DNA from: Hymenobacter glacieicola
GTDB taxonomy: Bacteria; Bacteroidota; Bacteroidia; Cytophagales; Hymenobacteraceae
Assembly: GCF_014640315.1 (NCBI RefSeq)
Contig: NZ_BMGS01000005.1
Span: 62,001 to 126,000 of the forward strand
DNA length: 64,000 bases
Direction of reading: 5' to 3'
The notes under the pieces are model-generated. The model was not told the origin of the DNA and did not search any database. It saw nothing but the letters and a program-made list of their open reading frames with translations. Made by a program: the position numbers and the translations under genes. Shown here piece by piece: positions 55,022 to 63,796 of this stretch. Within the stretch, counting starts at the first letter, position 1. Each line of letters opens with the position of its first letter.

Positions 55022-55273
55022 CTAGCAGTAGCTGCGCAATTCCTTATCGTCTACGGCTACCAGCGCGTCCAGCCGCAGCTCAAAGCCATCGGCCAGCCGC
55101 AGGTATTCCACTTTGTCGCGGATGAACAAATCCTGAATGGTACCGTGGTAGGTGCTGGGGGGCGTATCGGGCTGGGTGCGGTAAGTAAGGCTACAGGCTT
55201 GACCGGTGGTAGCCCGGGCTTCCAGCTCGTCGTAGAACGAGCAGTTAATGGGGTGGTAAGTGGAGTCGGACAT
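55022..55273 (-). CDS. Rof-like (Rho-binding antiterminator family) small protein 1
   Basis: 83 residues from the ATG at 55273 (MSDSTYHPINC). It matches the pattern of E. coli Rof/YaeO: Y-x-PINC-x-x-YDELE at the start, a beta-rich middle (SLTYR, GTIQDLFIRDKVEYLRL) and ELRLDALVAVD at the end, an Sm-like fold. Known role of Rof: binds Rho and blocks termination. Similarity here is by motif only; the protein might instead bind RNA or another partner. Followed on the minus strand, upstream, by a second copy. Confidence 0.65.
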   Translation of the reverse strand: MSDSTYHPINCSFYDELEARATTGQACSLTYRTQPDTPPSTYHGTIQDLFIRDKVEYLRLADGFELRLDALVAVDDKELRSYC

Positions 55274-55331
55274 GGAGTATAGAAAAAGTACCTCCCTCAC
55301 GTACGACAAACCGCTGTCAGAGGATGGGCCG

Positions 55332-55574
55332 CTAGGTGGCCAGCCGGTGCCCGTTTACTGATATAAGCCAATCAAGGCGCAGCTCGCACCCGTTGGCTAG
55401 GCACAGGTAATCGATCTGCCCGCGCCGCAACACCCCCAGCAGCACTCCCCGCACGCAAAACTCGGCGGAGGTGCCCGGAGTACGGTACACCAGCAGGCAC
55501 CGTCGGCCCTCTCCAACCAAGGCTTGCAGCTCAAGGGGTAGAACGCGGTGAAACAGATGTTGGGTCGTGGGCAT
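55332..55574 (-). CDS. Rof-like small protein 2 (divergent paralogue)
   Basis: 80 residues. Shares with protein 1 the second half (CLLVYRTPG, VRGVLLGVLRRGQIDYLCLANGCELRLDWLISVNG split) but lacks the PINC segment at the start. It lies 58 bases upstream of protein 1 on the same strand, so the two are probably a tandem duplication in one transcript. Function unknown; if protein 1 binds Rho, this copy may have lost or changed that contact. Confidence 0.6.
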   Translation of the reverse strand: MPTTQHLFHRVLPLELQALVGEGRRCLLVYRTPGTSAEFCVRGVLLGVLRRGQIDYLCLANGCELRLDWLISVNGHRLAT

Positions 55575-55665
55575 AGCGACCTGAACGGATTGATCTACAA
55601 AAAGATGCGGCCGGACCGTAATAGTGTGTTAAGAAAAAACACCCTGCATTTCCGGCTTACGTAAC

Positions 55666-55711
55666 ACGAACTGCCCCCGGCTTCCTACCAGAGTAAGCTG
55701 GGGCAGTTCGT
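55666..55711. terminator. Hairpin between secreted protein and Rof-like genes
   Basis: 12-bp perfect stem (55666-55677 with 55700-55711) with a 22-base loop; lies downstream of the minus-strand gene ending at 55729. Confidence 0.6.
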
Positions 55712-55728
55712 ATTTAAAGTAAAAGCGC

Positions 55729-56187
55729 TTAGTGTTTGCCTTTGCCGTGGCCCTTGCCATTACCACCGTGGCCGCCGTAGCCCAGCTTCTTGGCTTGGCC
55801 GGGGGGTAGGCCCTTGCCGCTTTCCAGGCGCTTCACCTGGCCTGGGGGTAGGCTGGCTGGATACTGCTGCCGGTGCCGGCCGATCAGGACCCAGGGCTGG
55901 GCCCCTACGTAATCAATAACCACGGGATGGAAGGAATTGGGCGAGTAGCCGCTGACAGTGGCTACCCGCGCCCAACGGCCGTCCCGCTGCACAATGTAAT
56001 GGTGGTCGCGCAAGTCATAGTAACCGCCTACTTCCGGAATGTAGTAATACTGGGTGCCCGCTGGAGCAGCCGGGCCCCAGGAAGGAGGGTTAACGTTGAT
56101 GGTTACCTGAGCCTGAGCCGTATGAGTAAGCCCTGACAGTGCAAAAGCCAGCAGGCCCGATAAAGCTAATTTGGGGAGCAGTTTCAT
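55729..56187 (-). CDS. Secreted hypothetical protein, paralogue of 56394
   Basis: 152 residues, signal peptide ending LTHTAQAQ. The body has INVNPPSWGPAAP, QYYYIPEVGGYYDL, SFHPVVIDYVGAQPW, and a C-terminal LPPGQ/LPPGQAKK repeat with a Gly/His/Lys-rich tail (GGNGKGHGKGKH). The first 100 residues match the protein at 56394. No enzyme motif; function unknown. Confidence 0.78.
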   Translation of the reverse strand: MKLLPKLALSGLLAFALSGLTHTAQAQVTINVNPPSWGPAAPAGTQYYYIPEVGGYYDLRDHHYIVQRDGRWARVATVSGYSPNSFHPVVIDYVGAQPWVLIGRHRQQYPASLPPGQVKRLESGKGLPPGQAKKLGYGGHGGNGKGHGKGKH

Positions 56188-56335
56188 GGTTGGGTAGGTA
56201 AGTGAAAGGACGGGAATAAAAGGCTAGTGGCAAGAACGGGGCCAAACGCAACAAGTGCGGTCTGAGCCGGTCCGCACAGTGTCGAGCTTACGGCAGGAAG
56301 CAAGCCGGAGTTAAAACAGCAAGCTTCTGAGCTGA

Positions 56336-56368
56336 AAAAGGCCTTCTACTAGCAGCAGAAGGCCTTTT
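56336..56368 (-). terminator. Terminator of the Gly/Arg-rich secreted protein gene
   Basis: 12-bp perfect stem (56336-56347 with 56357-56368) and a T-run on the minus strand, 26 bases after the stop. Confidence 0.75.
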
Positions 56369-56393
56369 GTATACTCTTAGAACACACAGCTTA

Positions 56394-57128
56394 TTACATC
56401 CCGCGGCCTCTACCCCGGCCCCCGCTGTAGCTGCCTGAGCTTTGCTGGGCGCTACCTGGCTGATTGCCTGGGTTGCCGGGGCCACTGATGCTACCCCGGT
56501 CGTTCCGGTCGTAGTTGCCGCGGTTGTCAGGGCGGCCGTTGTAGCTGCCCGGGTTTGGGTTAGAACGGTTGTCGTCGCGGCGGCCATCGTAGCGGCCGTC
56601 GTAGCCGCCAGGATAATTACCGCGGTAATCCCGATTGTCCCGGTAGTCGCCGCGGGCATAACCGCCTTGGTTATAGGAGCGGTTGTCGTAGTAGCCGCCG
56701 GGGCCATAGTTTGGGCGCGGGGCTACCACGTAGCCGCGGCCGGGCCAGTTGGCGCCGTAGTAGCGGCCGGGCTGCACACCCCACCGGTCGCAGTAGGCGC
56801 GGTGGTCACGCAGGTAGCCCCAGGGCTGCCGGCCCACGTACTGCACCACCACGGGGTGGAAGAAGCGCGGGTCGTAGCCGGCGTAGGCGCGCGGCAACAC
56901 CGGCGAGCTAATCCAGGCCCCGTACACCGGATCGAAAAACAGATACGACTGCGAGTACAAATCGTAGTAACCGTCGATTTCCGGCAGGTAGTAGTACTGC
57001 ACGTTCGGCCCAACGGCGGGGCCCCAGGCCGGCACTTGCACATTGATCTGCACCTGTGCCTGCGCGCGGCTGCTGTAGAGCAGCAGTCCAAGGGCTAGCA
57101 CCAGCCCTGATTTAAATAACATTTTCAT
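56394..57128 (-). CDS. Secreted Tyr/Gly/Arg/Asn-rich hypothetical protein
   Basis: 244 residues from the ATG at 57128 (MKMLFKSGLVLALGLLL, signal ending SRAQAQ). Residues 25-120 match the protein at 55729 (INVQVPAWGPAVGP, QYYYLPEIDGYYDL, FFHPVVVQYVGRQPW). The last 110 residues are low-complexity Gly, Tyr, Asp, Arg and Asn (DYRDNRDYRGNYPGG), ending GGRGRGRGM, close to the GGRGRGN end of the lipoprotein at 7982. Likely disordered. Function unknown. Confidence 0.78.
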   Translation of the reverse strand: MKMLFKSGLVLALGLLLYSSRAQAQVQINVQVPAWGPAVGPNVQYYYLPEIDGYYDLYSQSYLFFDPVYGAWISSPVLPRAYAGYDPRFFHPVVVQYVGRQPWGYLRDHRAYCDRWGVQPGRYYGANWPGRGYVVAPRPNYGPGGYYDNRSYNQGGYARGDYRDNRDYRGNYPGGYDGRYDGRRDDNRSNPNPGSYNGRPDNRGNYDRNDRGSISGPGNPGNQPGSAQQSSGSYSGGRGRGRGM

Positions 57129-57357
57129 ACGGAAGAAAAGCAAAAGGGAGAGGCCGAACTCAAGGCAAAAGCCGCACCATAATTTGTGGGTTAGAGGGAA
57201 ATGCGCGCCACGGTTTAAAAAGAAGTTTAGGCAGGGCCGGGACATTTCCCCAGCAGTGCGTGTTACAGCCCATCTGCCCGCTTTCCAGCGCCAGCGGCCC
57301 CGGCCAATATGCTTGGCAAATAAGCTATTCGGGGTAGCCGTTGGGGCTTGATTTGCG

Positions 57358-57365
57358 TACCTTTG
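57358..57365 (+). promoter_or_regulatory. Candidate -7 element of uvrA
   Basis: TACCTTTG, full match to TAnnTTTG, 25 bases before the ATG at 57390. Confidence 0.65.
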
Positions 57366-57389
57366 CAGACTTATTCGCTCCGCTGCTGC

Positions 57390-60300
57390 ATGGCTAAAAA
57401 AACAACTGCCGCTTCCGTTTCTCCCTCCGCTGCCAGTAAACCTGCGGCTTCTAAAGCTGCCCGCCCGGCCAAAGCGGCGAAAACGGCCGCCGCCCCCGCG
57501 CCGGAAGCGCCGGCCGCTACCCCGGCCAAACCGAAGAAGGCTCCGCGCGCAACCGCCGCGGCCGTTGCCGATAATGCCAACCATCACGCTACCGCCGCCG
57601 TGCAGGCCATACCGCGCCTGGGAGAGGTAGCGGAAGCTGTGGTAGAAAGCCGGATAACTGGTCAGCTTACCGGCCCGGCCGACCTGGAGGCGCCTTACAT
57701 TGAAGTGTACGGAGCCCGGGAGCACAACCTGAAAAACGTATCCATCCGGATTCCGCGGGGGCGGCTGGTGGTATTTACGGGCATTTCCGGCTCGGGCAAG
57801 TCGTCGTTGGCCTTCGACACGATTTACGCCGAGGGGCAGCGCCGCTACATGGAAACGTTTTCGGCCTACGCCCGCTCGTTCATGGGCGGCCTGGAGCGGC
57901 CCGACGTGGATAAGATTGAGGGATTGTCGCCGGTTATCAGCATTGAGCAGAAAACCACCTCGCGCAACCCCCGCTCCACCGTCGGCACCATCACCGAGAT
58001 TTACGACTTTCTGCGCCTGCTTTACGCCCGTACCGCCGAGGCGTTCAGCTACGCCACGGGCCAGAAAATGATCCGGCAATCGGACGACCAGATCATCAAT
58101 TACATTCTAAAGGAGTACGATGGCCGCAAGCTCATTGTGCTGGCCCCGGTGGTGAAGGGCCGCAAGGGCCACTACAGGGAGCTGTTCCAGCAGATTGCCA
58201 AGCTGGGCTTCACCAAAGTGCGCGTGGACGGGGAGCTGCTCGACATCACCCCCAAGATGCAGGTGGACCGCTACAAAATCCATGACATCGAAATCGTCAT
58301 CGACCGGCTGGTGGTGAAGGAAGAAGACCGGTTCCGCCTCTCGGGCTCGGTGCAGAACGCCCTGACCCAGGGCAAGGGCACCATGCTGGTACTGGACCCC
58401 GACAAGAAGAAGGACAACACTCAGTTCTTCTCCCGCTTTCTGATGGACCCGGCCACCGGCATTGCCTACGACGACCCGGCGCCCAACACCTTCTCCTTCA
58501 ACTCGCCCTACGGCGCCTGCCCCACTTGCAATGGCCTGGGCGAAGTGCAGGAAATCACTGAAGACTCAGTGATGCCGGATAAGAAGCTGAGCATCAGCCG
58601 GGGCGGTATTGCGCCCCTGGGCGAGTACCGCGACATCTGGATTTTCCAGCAGCTGAGCCTTATCGTGAAAAAGCACAAAGCCAGTCTGAGTACACCCCTT
58701 GAGAAATTGCCCGCCGAGTTGGTAGAGCGCCTGCTGCACGGCGTGCCCGAGGACGAGGATGCCGACCCGAAAAAGGCCAACTACACCGAGCCGTTTGAAG
58801 GCATCATTCCCTTCCTGCGTCGGCAGATGGAGTCCGATTCGGAAAACATCCGAGAGTGGATTCAGCAGTACACCCAGGCCCAGGAGTGCCCGGAGTGCCA
58901 CGGCTACCGCCTCAAAAAGGAGAGCCTGCATTTCAAGCTCGACAACAAGCACATCGGCGAGCTGTCGGTGATGGATTTGAACGAGCTGGCCGGCTGGTTT
59001 GAGGGCGTGGAAACGCGCCTCTCGGAGCGCCAAAACCTGATTGCCCGGGAGCTGCTCAAGGAAATCCGCAAGCGCATCGGTTTCCTGCTGGAAGTGGGCC
59101 TCGACTACCTGAACCTGCACCGCTCCGTGCGTACGCTCTCGGGCGGCGAGTCCCAGCGTATCCGCCTGGCTACCCAGATTGGCACCCAGCTGGTAGGCGT
59201 ACTCTACATCATGGATGAGCCCAGCATTGGCCTGCACCAGCGCGACAACGAGCGGCTAATCAAGGCCTTACAGCACCTGCGCGACCTGGGTAACTCCGTG
59301 ATTGTGGTGGAGCATGACAAGGACATGATCATGCATGCCGACCACGTGCTGGACATTGGTCCCGGCGCTGGCATCCACGGCGGGCAGATTGTGGCCGAGG
59401 GTACGCCTACGGAAATCTTCAACTCGGGCTCCCTCACCTCCCAGTACCTCAGCGGGCAGAAGCACATTGAACTGCGCAAGAAAAAGCGCGCTGGCGAAGG
59501 CAACGAGCTGGTGCTGAAAGGGGCCAAGGGTCATAACCTCAAGAACGTCACGGCCAAGTTCCCGCTGGGCAAGCTCATTGCCGTAACGGGCGTGTCGGGC
59601 TCGGGCAAGTCGTCGCTCATCCACGACACGTTGTACCCCATTCTCAATCAGCATTTCTTTAACGCCAAGCGCGAGCCGCTACCCTACGGGACCATCGAAG
59701 GGCTGGAGTTCATTGACAAGGTGATTGAAGTGGACCAGTCGCCGATTGGCCGTACGCCGCGCTCTAACCCAGCTACGTATACGGGGGTATTCACCGAGGT
59801 TCGGCAGTTGTTCTCGTCGTTGCCGGAAGCCAAGATTCGGGGGTACGGACCGGGGCGCTTCTCCTTCAACGTGAAGGGCGGGCGCTGCGAAACCTGCGAG
59901 GGGGCCGGCATGCGCACCATCGAAATGAACTTCCTGCCCGACGTGCACGTGCCCTGCGAAACCTGCAAAGGCCGCCGCTACAACCGCGAAACCCTGGAGG
60001 TGCGCTTCAAAGGCAAGTCCATCACCGACGTGCTCGACATGACGGTGGAAAAGGCCGTGGAGTTCTTCGAGTTTCAGCCCCGCATCCTGCGCAAGATTCA
60101 GACCCTGAACGAAGTAGGCCTGGGCTACCTCACCTTGGGCCAGCAAGCCACCACGCTTTCCGGCGGTGAGGCCCAGCGCGTGAAGCTGGCGACCGAGCTC
60201 AGCAAAAAGGACACCGGCAAGACGTTCTACATCCTCGACGAGCCCACTACTGGCCTGCACTTCGAGGACATCAACCACCTGGCCGTAGTCCTGCACAAGC

Positions 60301-60539
60301 TCGCCGACAAGGGCAATACTGTGCTCATCATTGAGCACAACCTTGACCTGATTAAGGTAGCCGACCACCTCATTGACATTGGGCCGGAGGGCGGCGCTGG
60401 CGGGGGCACTATTGTGGCCCAGGGTACGCCCGAGCAGGTCGCTAAATCCGGCAAGGGCCACACCAGCCGCTTCCTGGCCGAGGAACTGCGTACCAGCAAG
60501 TACGCCGAGGAAAAGCCTGGTAGTAAGGACGCCGCCTGA
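57390..60539 (+). CDS. uvrA: Excinuclease ABC subunit A with basic N-terminal tail
   Basis: 1049 residues from the ATG at 57390 ([12 protein letters not shown]), about 100 longer at the start than E. coli UvrA, whose start corresponds to [15 protein letters not shown] near residue 106. The tail is rich in Ala, Lys, Pro and Thr. Then two ABC ATPase modules: Walker [10 protein letters not shown] and GVSGSGKSS, signatures [12 protein letters not shown] and [12 protein letters not shown], and zinc-finger Cys pairs (CPTCNG/CPECHG; CETCEG/CETCKG). Known role: damage recognition in nucleotide excision repair with UvrB. The SOS box of other phyla is not seen. Confidence 0.97.
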   Translation: MAKKTTAASVSPSAASKPAASKAARPAKAAKTAAAPAPEAPAATPAKPKKAPRATAAAVADNANHHATAAVQAIPRLGEVAEAVVESRITGQLTGPADLEAPYIEVYGAREHNLKNVSIRIPRGRLVVFTGISGSGKSSLAFDTIYAEGQRRYMETFSAYARSFMGGLERPDVDKIEGLSPVISIEQKTTSRNPRSTVGTITEIYDFLRLLYARTAEAFSYATGQKMIRQSDDQIINYILKEYDGRKLIVLAPVVKGRKGHYRELFQQIAKLGFTKVRVDGELLDITPKMQVDRYKIHDIEIVIDRLVVKEEDRFRLSGSVQNALTQGKGTMLVLDPDKKKDNTQFFSRFLMDPATGIAYDDPAPNTFSFNSPYGACPTCNGLGEVQEITEDSVMPDKKLSISRGGIAPLGEYRDIWIFQQLSLIVKKHKASLSTPLEKLPAELVERLLHGVPEDEDADPKKANYTEPFEGIIPFLRRQMESDSENIREWIQQYTQAQECPECHGYRLKKESLHFKLDNKHIGELSVMDLNELAGWFEGVETRLSERQNLIARELLKEIRKRIGFLLEVGLDYLNLHRSVRTLSGGESQRIRLATQIGTQLVGVLYIMDEPSIGLHQRDNERLIKALQHLRDLGNSVIVVEHDKDMIMHADHVLDIGPGAGIHGGQIVAEGTPTEIFNSGSLTSQYLSGQKHIELRKKKRAGEGNELVLKGAKGHNLKNVTAKFPLGKLIAVTGVSGSGKSSLIHDTLYPILNQHFFNAKREPLPYGTIEGLEFIDKVIEVDQSPIGRTPRSNPATYTGVFTEVRQLFSSLPEAKIRGYGPGRFSFNVKGGRCETCEGAGMRTIEMNFLPDVHVPCETCKGRRYNRETLEVRFKGKSITDVLDMTVEKAVEFFEFQPRILRKIQTLNEVGLGYLTLGQQATTLSGGEAQRVKLATELSKKDTGKTFYILDEPTTGLHFEDINHLAVVLHKLADKGNTVLIIEHNLDLIKVADHLIDIGPEGGAGGGTIVAQGTPEQVAKSGKGHTSRFLAEELRTSKYAEEKPGSKDAA

Positions 60540-60653
60540 TAGCGGCCTGAGGCGAGCCAGAAAAAGCTCTGTATTTCAGCTCAACCGTAAAACGGCTTGA
60601 CTGGAATATGGAGCTTTTACTATTTTAACCGGCTCTCTCACATCTTTTATTAT

Positions 60654-61073
60654 ATGAAAGTACTTCTGTTCCCGGTACTGCTGGCCGCCGCCATTGCTAC
60701 CGCCCCGCCCAAAGCTGCTACCGGCACGCGCTGGACAGGCGTTATCAGCAACGGCATGAAGGGTGACAAAATCAGCTTTACGGTGTCACCCGATGGCAAG
60801 AAAATAGCAAACTTCACCTTCGACGGCTATTGGCGGTGCGGTGGCAAGCTGGAGCGGCAGGTAGTAGGCCCAGAAGGTAGCTTCGCTATCAAGGAAGGTA
60901 AGGTGAGTGGAGTTGCGGTAAAGTCCCCGCATGGTAGTGCCACGGCGTGGCGTTTTGCCATTGAGGGCGGGTTTGCGGGCAAAACTGCCGCCAATGGCAT
61001 GTTCCGCATGAACATCAATACCGTTGGCTGTGACACCTATGCCCTGCAATGGTCGGCTAAACCAGTACAGTAG
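60654..61073 (+). CDS. Small secreted hypothetical protein
   Basis: 139 residues from the ATG at 60654 (MKVLLFPVLLAAAIATAPPKA, signal peptide); the frame extends upstream without a better start. Beta-rich: TRWTGVISNGMKGDKISFTV, FDGYWRCGGKL, GSFAIKEGKVSGVAV, GCDTYALQWSA; two Cys that could pair. No enzyme motif recognised. Follows uvrA after 114 bases. Confidence 0.72.
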   Translation: MKVLLFPVLLAAAIATAPPKAATGTRWTGVISNGMKGDKISFTVSPDGKKIANFTFDGYWRCGGKLERQVVGPEGSFAIKEGKVSGVAVKSPHGSATAWRFAIEGGFAGKTAANGMFRMNINTVGCDTYALQWSAKPVQ

Positions 61074-61101
61074 TCAGTGCTACTTGGCTAAACCAACCAC
61101 G

Positions 61102-61153
61102 CCATCAACACAAAAGGCCGCCCCAAACCCGGAGCGGCCTTTTGTGTTGATGG
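61102..61153. terminator. Bidirectional terminator with perfect 20-bp stem
   Basis: Arms 61102-61121 and 61134-61153 are perfect reverse complements with a 12-base loop, between convergent genes. Confidence 0.85.
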
Positions 61154-61164
61154 AGCTACTTTGC

Positions 61165-61809
61165 TTACATATTGCTAGCACCCGAGCCAGCGTGCTGCTT
61201 GAACATAGCCAAGTGCGCCTGTACTACGGGGGTAGTTTTGGTGATGAAGCCTTGCAAGTCGGCGTCCTGGGTCATCTGCTTGTGTGCTACCATGGTGTTC
61301 ACCGTTTTCTGGTGGTCTAGCAACATTTGCGCCATGTACTTGGTTTCAAACTCCTTGCCCGACAGATCTTTCATCTGGGCGGCAATGGCTTTGTGCTCGG
61401 CGTCCATGTCGGTAGGAAGCGTTACGCCTTTTTTCTGCGCAATTGGCTTCAGGTCCGCCGTCGACTTGGTATGGTCGGTAATCATTTTGTTGGCGTGGTC
61501 TTTTACCATGCCGGTCACGCCTTTTTCCAGGGCCATTTTGCTGAGCTGAATTTCGTTCTGGTCGCTGTGCGCGGCCGACATCATAAACTCAGGGTCCGTG
61601 GAGTGTGGAGCGGTAGGCCCGTCCGTGGCCATGGCTGTAGCGGCCGTATCGGATGAAGGCATAGTTGAGGCGGAGGCCATAGCTGTATCGGCAGTGTTGG
61701 CCGAGGTTTCTGCGCCAGCCGAGGCACCAGCAGATTCAGTAGATGAGTTACCGCAGGAAGCCAAGCTGAGTAAGCCCAGGCAGGAAACCGATAAGAGGAT
61801 GCGTTTCAT
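61165..61809 (-). CDS. DUF4142 lipoprotein 1
   Basis: 214 residues, lipoprotein signal LLSLASCGNSS. An Ala/Ser/Thr-rich linker to about residue 75, then a four-helix DUF4142 (ferritin-like) domain: FMMSAAHSDQNEIQLSKMAL, VKDHANKMITDHTKSTADL, KYMAQMLLDHQKTVNTM, IVQAHLAMFKQHA-like end. The His/Asp pairs in helices resemble metal-binding four-helix bundles, but no activity is established for the family. First-transcribed partner genes lie upstream on the same strand at 61872 and 62149. Confidence 0.88.
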   Translation of the reverse strand: MKRILLSVSCLGLLSLASCGNSSTESAGASAGAETSANTADTAMASASTMPSSDTAATAMATDGPTAPHSTDPEFMMSAAHSDQNEIQLSKMALEKGVTGMVKDHANKMITDHTKSTADLKPIAQKKGVTLPTDMDAEHKAIAAQMKDLSGKEFETKYMAQMLLDHQKTVNTMVAHKQMTQDADLQGFITKTTPVVQAHLAMFKQHAGSGASNM

Positions 61810-61871
61810 AGGAGAAGGGTTGTGAGAGTGGAAAGAGAAATTGCCGAGGCCACTCGGACCTCAGCGCCCAA

Positions 61872-62111
61872 CTAGCGGGTAGTACCAGCTGAATCAGCAG
61901 CCATGGCCGAATCAGCGTCAGCTGTTACCGTAGGACCGGCGTTATTATCAATAACTACCGCGTCGGCTTTTACACCGCCTTCGTCAGCAGCTTTATCCAT
62001 GTCACTTACTGCTTCACCGGCGGTGCCGTCGGTGCGCGTTTCTGCGTTGTTGCAGCTGGCCAGGAGCAGTGCGGCGCCCAGGGCCAGGAAAGGAAGGAAT
62101 CGGGTTTTCAT
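61872..62111 (-). CDS. Small acidic lipoprotein
   Basis: 79 residues, lipoprotein signal LGAALLLASCNNAE. The mature part is short, Ala/Asp-rich and probably disordered (SDMDKAADEGG, TADADSAMAADSAG). Between two DUF4142 genes on the same strand, 62 and 37 bases away, so probably one transcript. Function unknown. Confidence 0.72.
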   Translation of the reverse strand: MKTRFLPFLALGAALLLASCNNAETRTDGTAGEAVSDMDKAADEGGVKADAVVIDNNAGPTVTADADSAMAADSAGTTR

Positions 62112-62148
62112 TGGTAGTAGGAAAGAATGGAAAGAATCAGGGAGGAGG

Positions 62149-62727
62149 CTACGGCTTAAGCTTGTCTTGCAGTGTTTCTCCCGCGGTGTGTTGGTCTTTC
62201 AGAATGGGTAGCTGACGAGCGGTTAGGGCCCGGATGTCGCCATCGTACGCCTCCTCACTCATGTCATCATATGCCTCGGCATCTTCGTTGGTAATGCTGC
62301 CGAGCAAGTCCACGAATTTCTGGTCGAAGGCTGCTCCGTTCAGGGCAGTTAGCTCGCCTACTTGCTTGCCCTGTTCTTCGCCCAAGCCGGTGGGGAGCAC
62401 TAGCTTTTTCTGTTGGGCCAAGGTTTGCAGTTCCCGTAGCAGCGGAGCCGTAGTAGCGGCCAGATTTTGGGCCACGAAGCGGGTGTCGGCTGAGGCAGCT
62501 TTGCGCTGGGCAATCTGGCTGATTTCCAGGAGCTGCATTTTGCGGCTAGCGGCATCCACTAAAAACTCCGCATCCCGCAGCTGACGTTTGGTAACGGCCT
62601 CTTCATCAATGCGTTTCTCGTTCTGGAACTTGGCGCTAAAGATGGGGTCTTTGTTGCTTTCACCCGTGGAGCAGGCTGCCGTCAGGAGCAGGAGCAACGG
62701 CATAGAGAACCGGGCAGAAAATAACAT
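62149..62727 (-). CDS. DUF4142-like lipoprotein 2
   Basis: 192 residues, lipoprotein signal LLLLLTAACSTGE. Four-helix DUF4142-like domain (FLVDAASRKMQLLEISQIAQ, VAQNLAATTAPLLRELQTLA, FDQKFVDLLGSITNEDAEAY, ALTARQLPILKDQHTAGETL), more diverged than copy 1, with fewer His. Probably first gene of a three-lipoprotein transcript. Function unknown. Confidence 0.8.
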   Translation of the reverse strand: MLFSARFSMPLLLLLTAACSTGESNKDPIFSAKFQNEKRIDEEAVTKRQLRDAEFLVDAASRKMQLLEISQIAQRKAASADTRFVAQNLAATTAPLLRELQTLAQQKKLVLPTGLGEEQGKQVGELTALNGAAFDQKFVDLLGSITNEDAEAYDDMSEEAYDGDIRALTARQLPILKDQHTAGETLQDKLKP

Positions 62728-62887
62728 AGGATCAGTTAATTGGCAGGGGTTGCTGGGCTATACGCGCGCCAGTGGTTCAGGTTTGGTTTACCATTTTGGA
62801 AAAAAGTTCCCTGTCTGATTAAACTATCTTTTATTGCGGAGCTCCAACGGCCGAAACCAGTTCTTCCCACTCTTATTTCATCTTCTC

Positions 62888-63745
62888 ATGAAAACCCTCG
62901 TACTGCGCACCTTGGGCCTCACTGCCGTTGTCGGCGCTACCCTGCTCTCTGCCGCCTGCACCAAAAACGCTGATCCGCAGGCTGCCACCGAAGTAGTCGT
63001 GTCTGCCGAAGACCAGAGCTTGGCCGAAGATGAAAACGCTACCGTTGCCGACCTGGTGGAAGCCGGCTCCCCGACGGATGCCGCCCTAACGGGTAGCCCC
63101 GCCGCCGAGGCCGCTGACCTTACGCGGATAGCCGGCGCCTGCTTTACCCGCACCTACGAGGCGGCCACCCGCACACTCACCCTCGACTTCGGGCCGACCA
63201 ATTGCGTGGGCCCCAACGGCGTAGCGCGCCGGGGCAAAATTGTAGCCGTTTTCAGTGGCCCGTACCGGCAGGCGGGCGCTACCGTCACGATAACGCTCGT
63301 GAACTACCACCGCAACGATAACCTGCACACCGGCACCCGCACCATCACCAACCTGGGCGGCGGTTCCTGGAAGCTGGAGGTTCAGAATGCCAGCGTAACG
63401 ACGGCCGCGGGTACGCACTCCTGGGTGGCCCAGCGCCAGTATACCCGCACCGCCGGGGCCGGAACCCGCACCATCCTCGACGACGAGTACACCGTAACGG
63501 GCCAGGCCAGCGGCACCAACCGCAAAGCCGTGAGCTATACCGCCATCATTGAGCAGCCCCTGCTCAAGAAGATTCAGGCCGGCTGCGCCCGCACTTTCGT
63601 GGCCGGCACCGTCCGGATTCGCACCGCCAAGGAAAAAGAACTACTGCTGAATTACGACCCCACCGGCACCCAGGCCTGCGACAACCTCGCTTCCATTACC
63701 ATCAATGGAGCTACCCGTACCATTCGCGTGGGCCGCGGCCTGTAG
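62888..63745 (+). CDS. Hypothetical lipoprotein with beta-rich body
   Basis: 285 residues from the ATG at 62888 (MKTLVLRTLGLTAVV, lipobox LLSAACTKN). An acidic linker (about 25-75) then a beta-rich region with LTLDFGPTNCVGPNGVARRGKIVAVFSG split across two strands, and repeated Cys near ACFTRTY, GCARTF and ACDNLASITING. The DFG-x-C-x-G-x-RRGKI pattern occurs in other Bacteroidota surface lipoproteins. Candidate -7 element TATCTTTT at 62825. Function unknown. Confidence 0.75.
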   Translation: MKTLVLRTLGLTAVVGATLLSAACTKNADPQAATEVVVSAEDQSLAEDENATVADLVEAGSPTDAALTGSPAAEAADLTRIAGACFTRTYEAATRTLTLDFGPTNCVGPNGVARRGKIVAVFSGPYRQAGATVTITLVNYHRNDNLHTGTRTITNLGGGSWKLEVQNASVTTAAGTHSWVAQRQYTRTAGAGTRTILDDEYTVTGQASGTNRKAVSYTAIIEQPLLKKIQAGCARTFVAGTVRIRTAKEKELLLNYDPTGTQACDNLASITINGATRTIRVGRGL

Positions 63746-63796
63746 TCATACGCAAGGCATTGCCCTGCAGCGTAAACCGTTCGGGCTACCTTCTCG

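Noticed and set aside
56442..57098. 218-codon Val/Ala-rich frame on the plus strand
   Set aside because: Shadow of the Tyr/Gly-rich secreted protein; repeats of the real gene create long complementary frames.
59679..60461. 260-codon frame on the minus strand
   Set aside because: Antisense inside uvrA.
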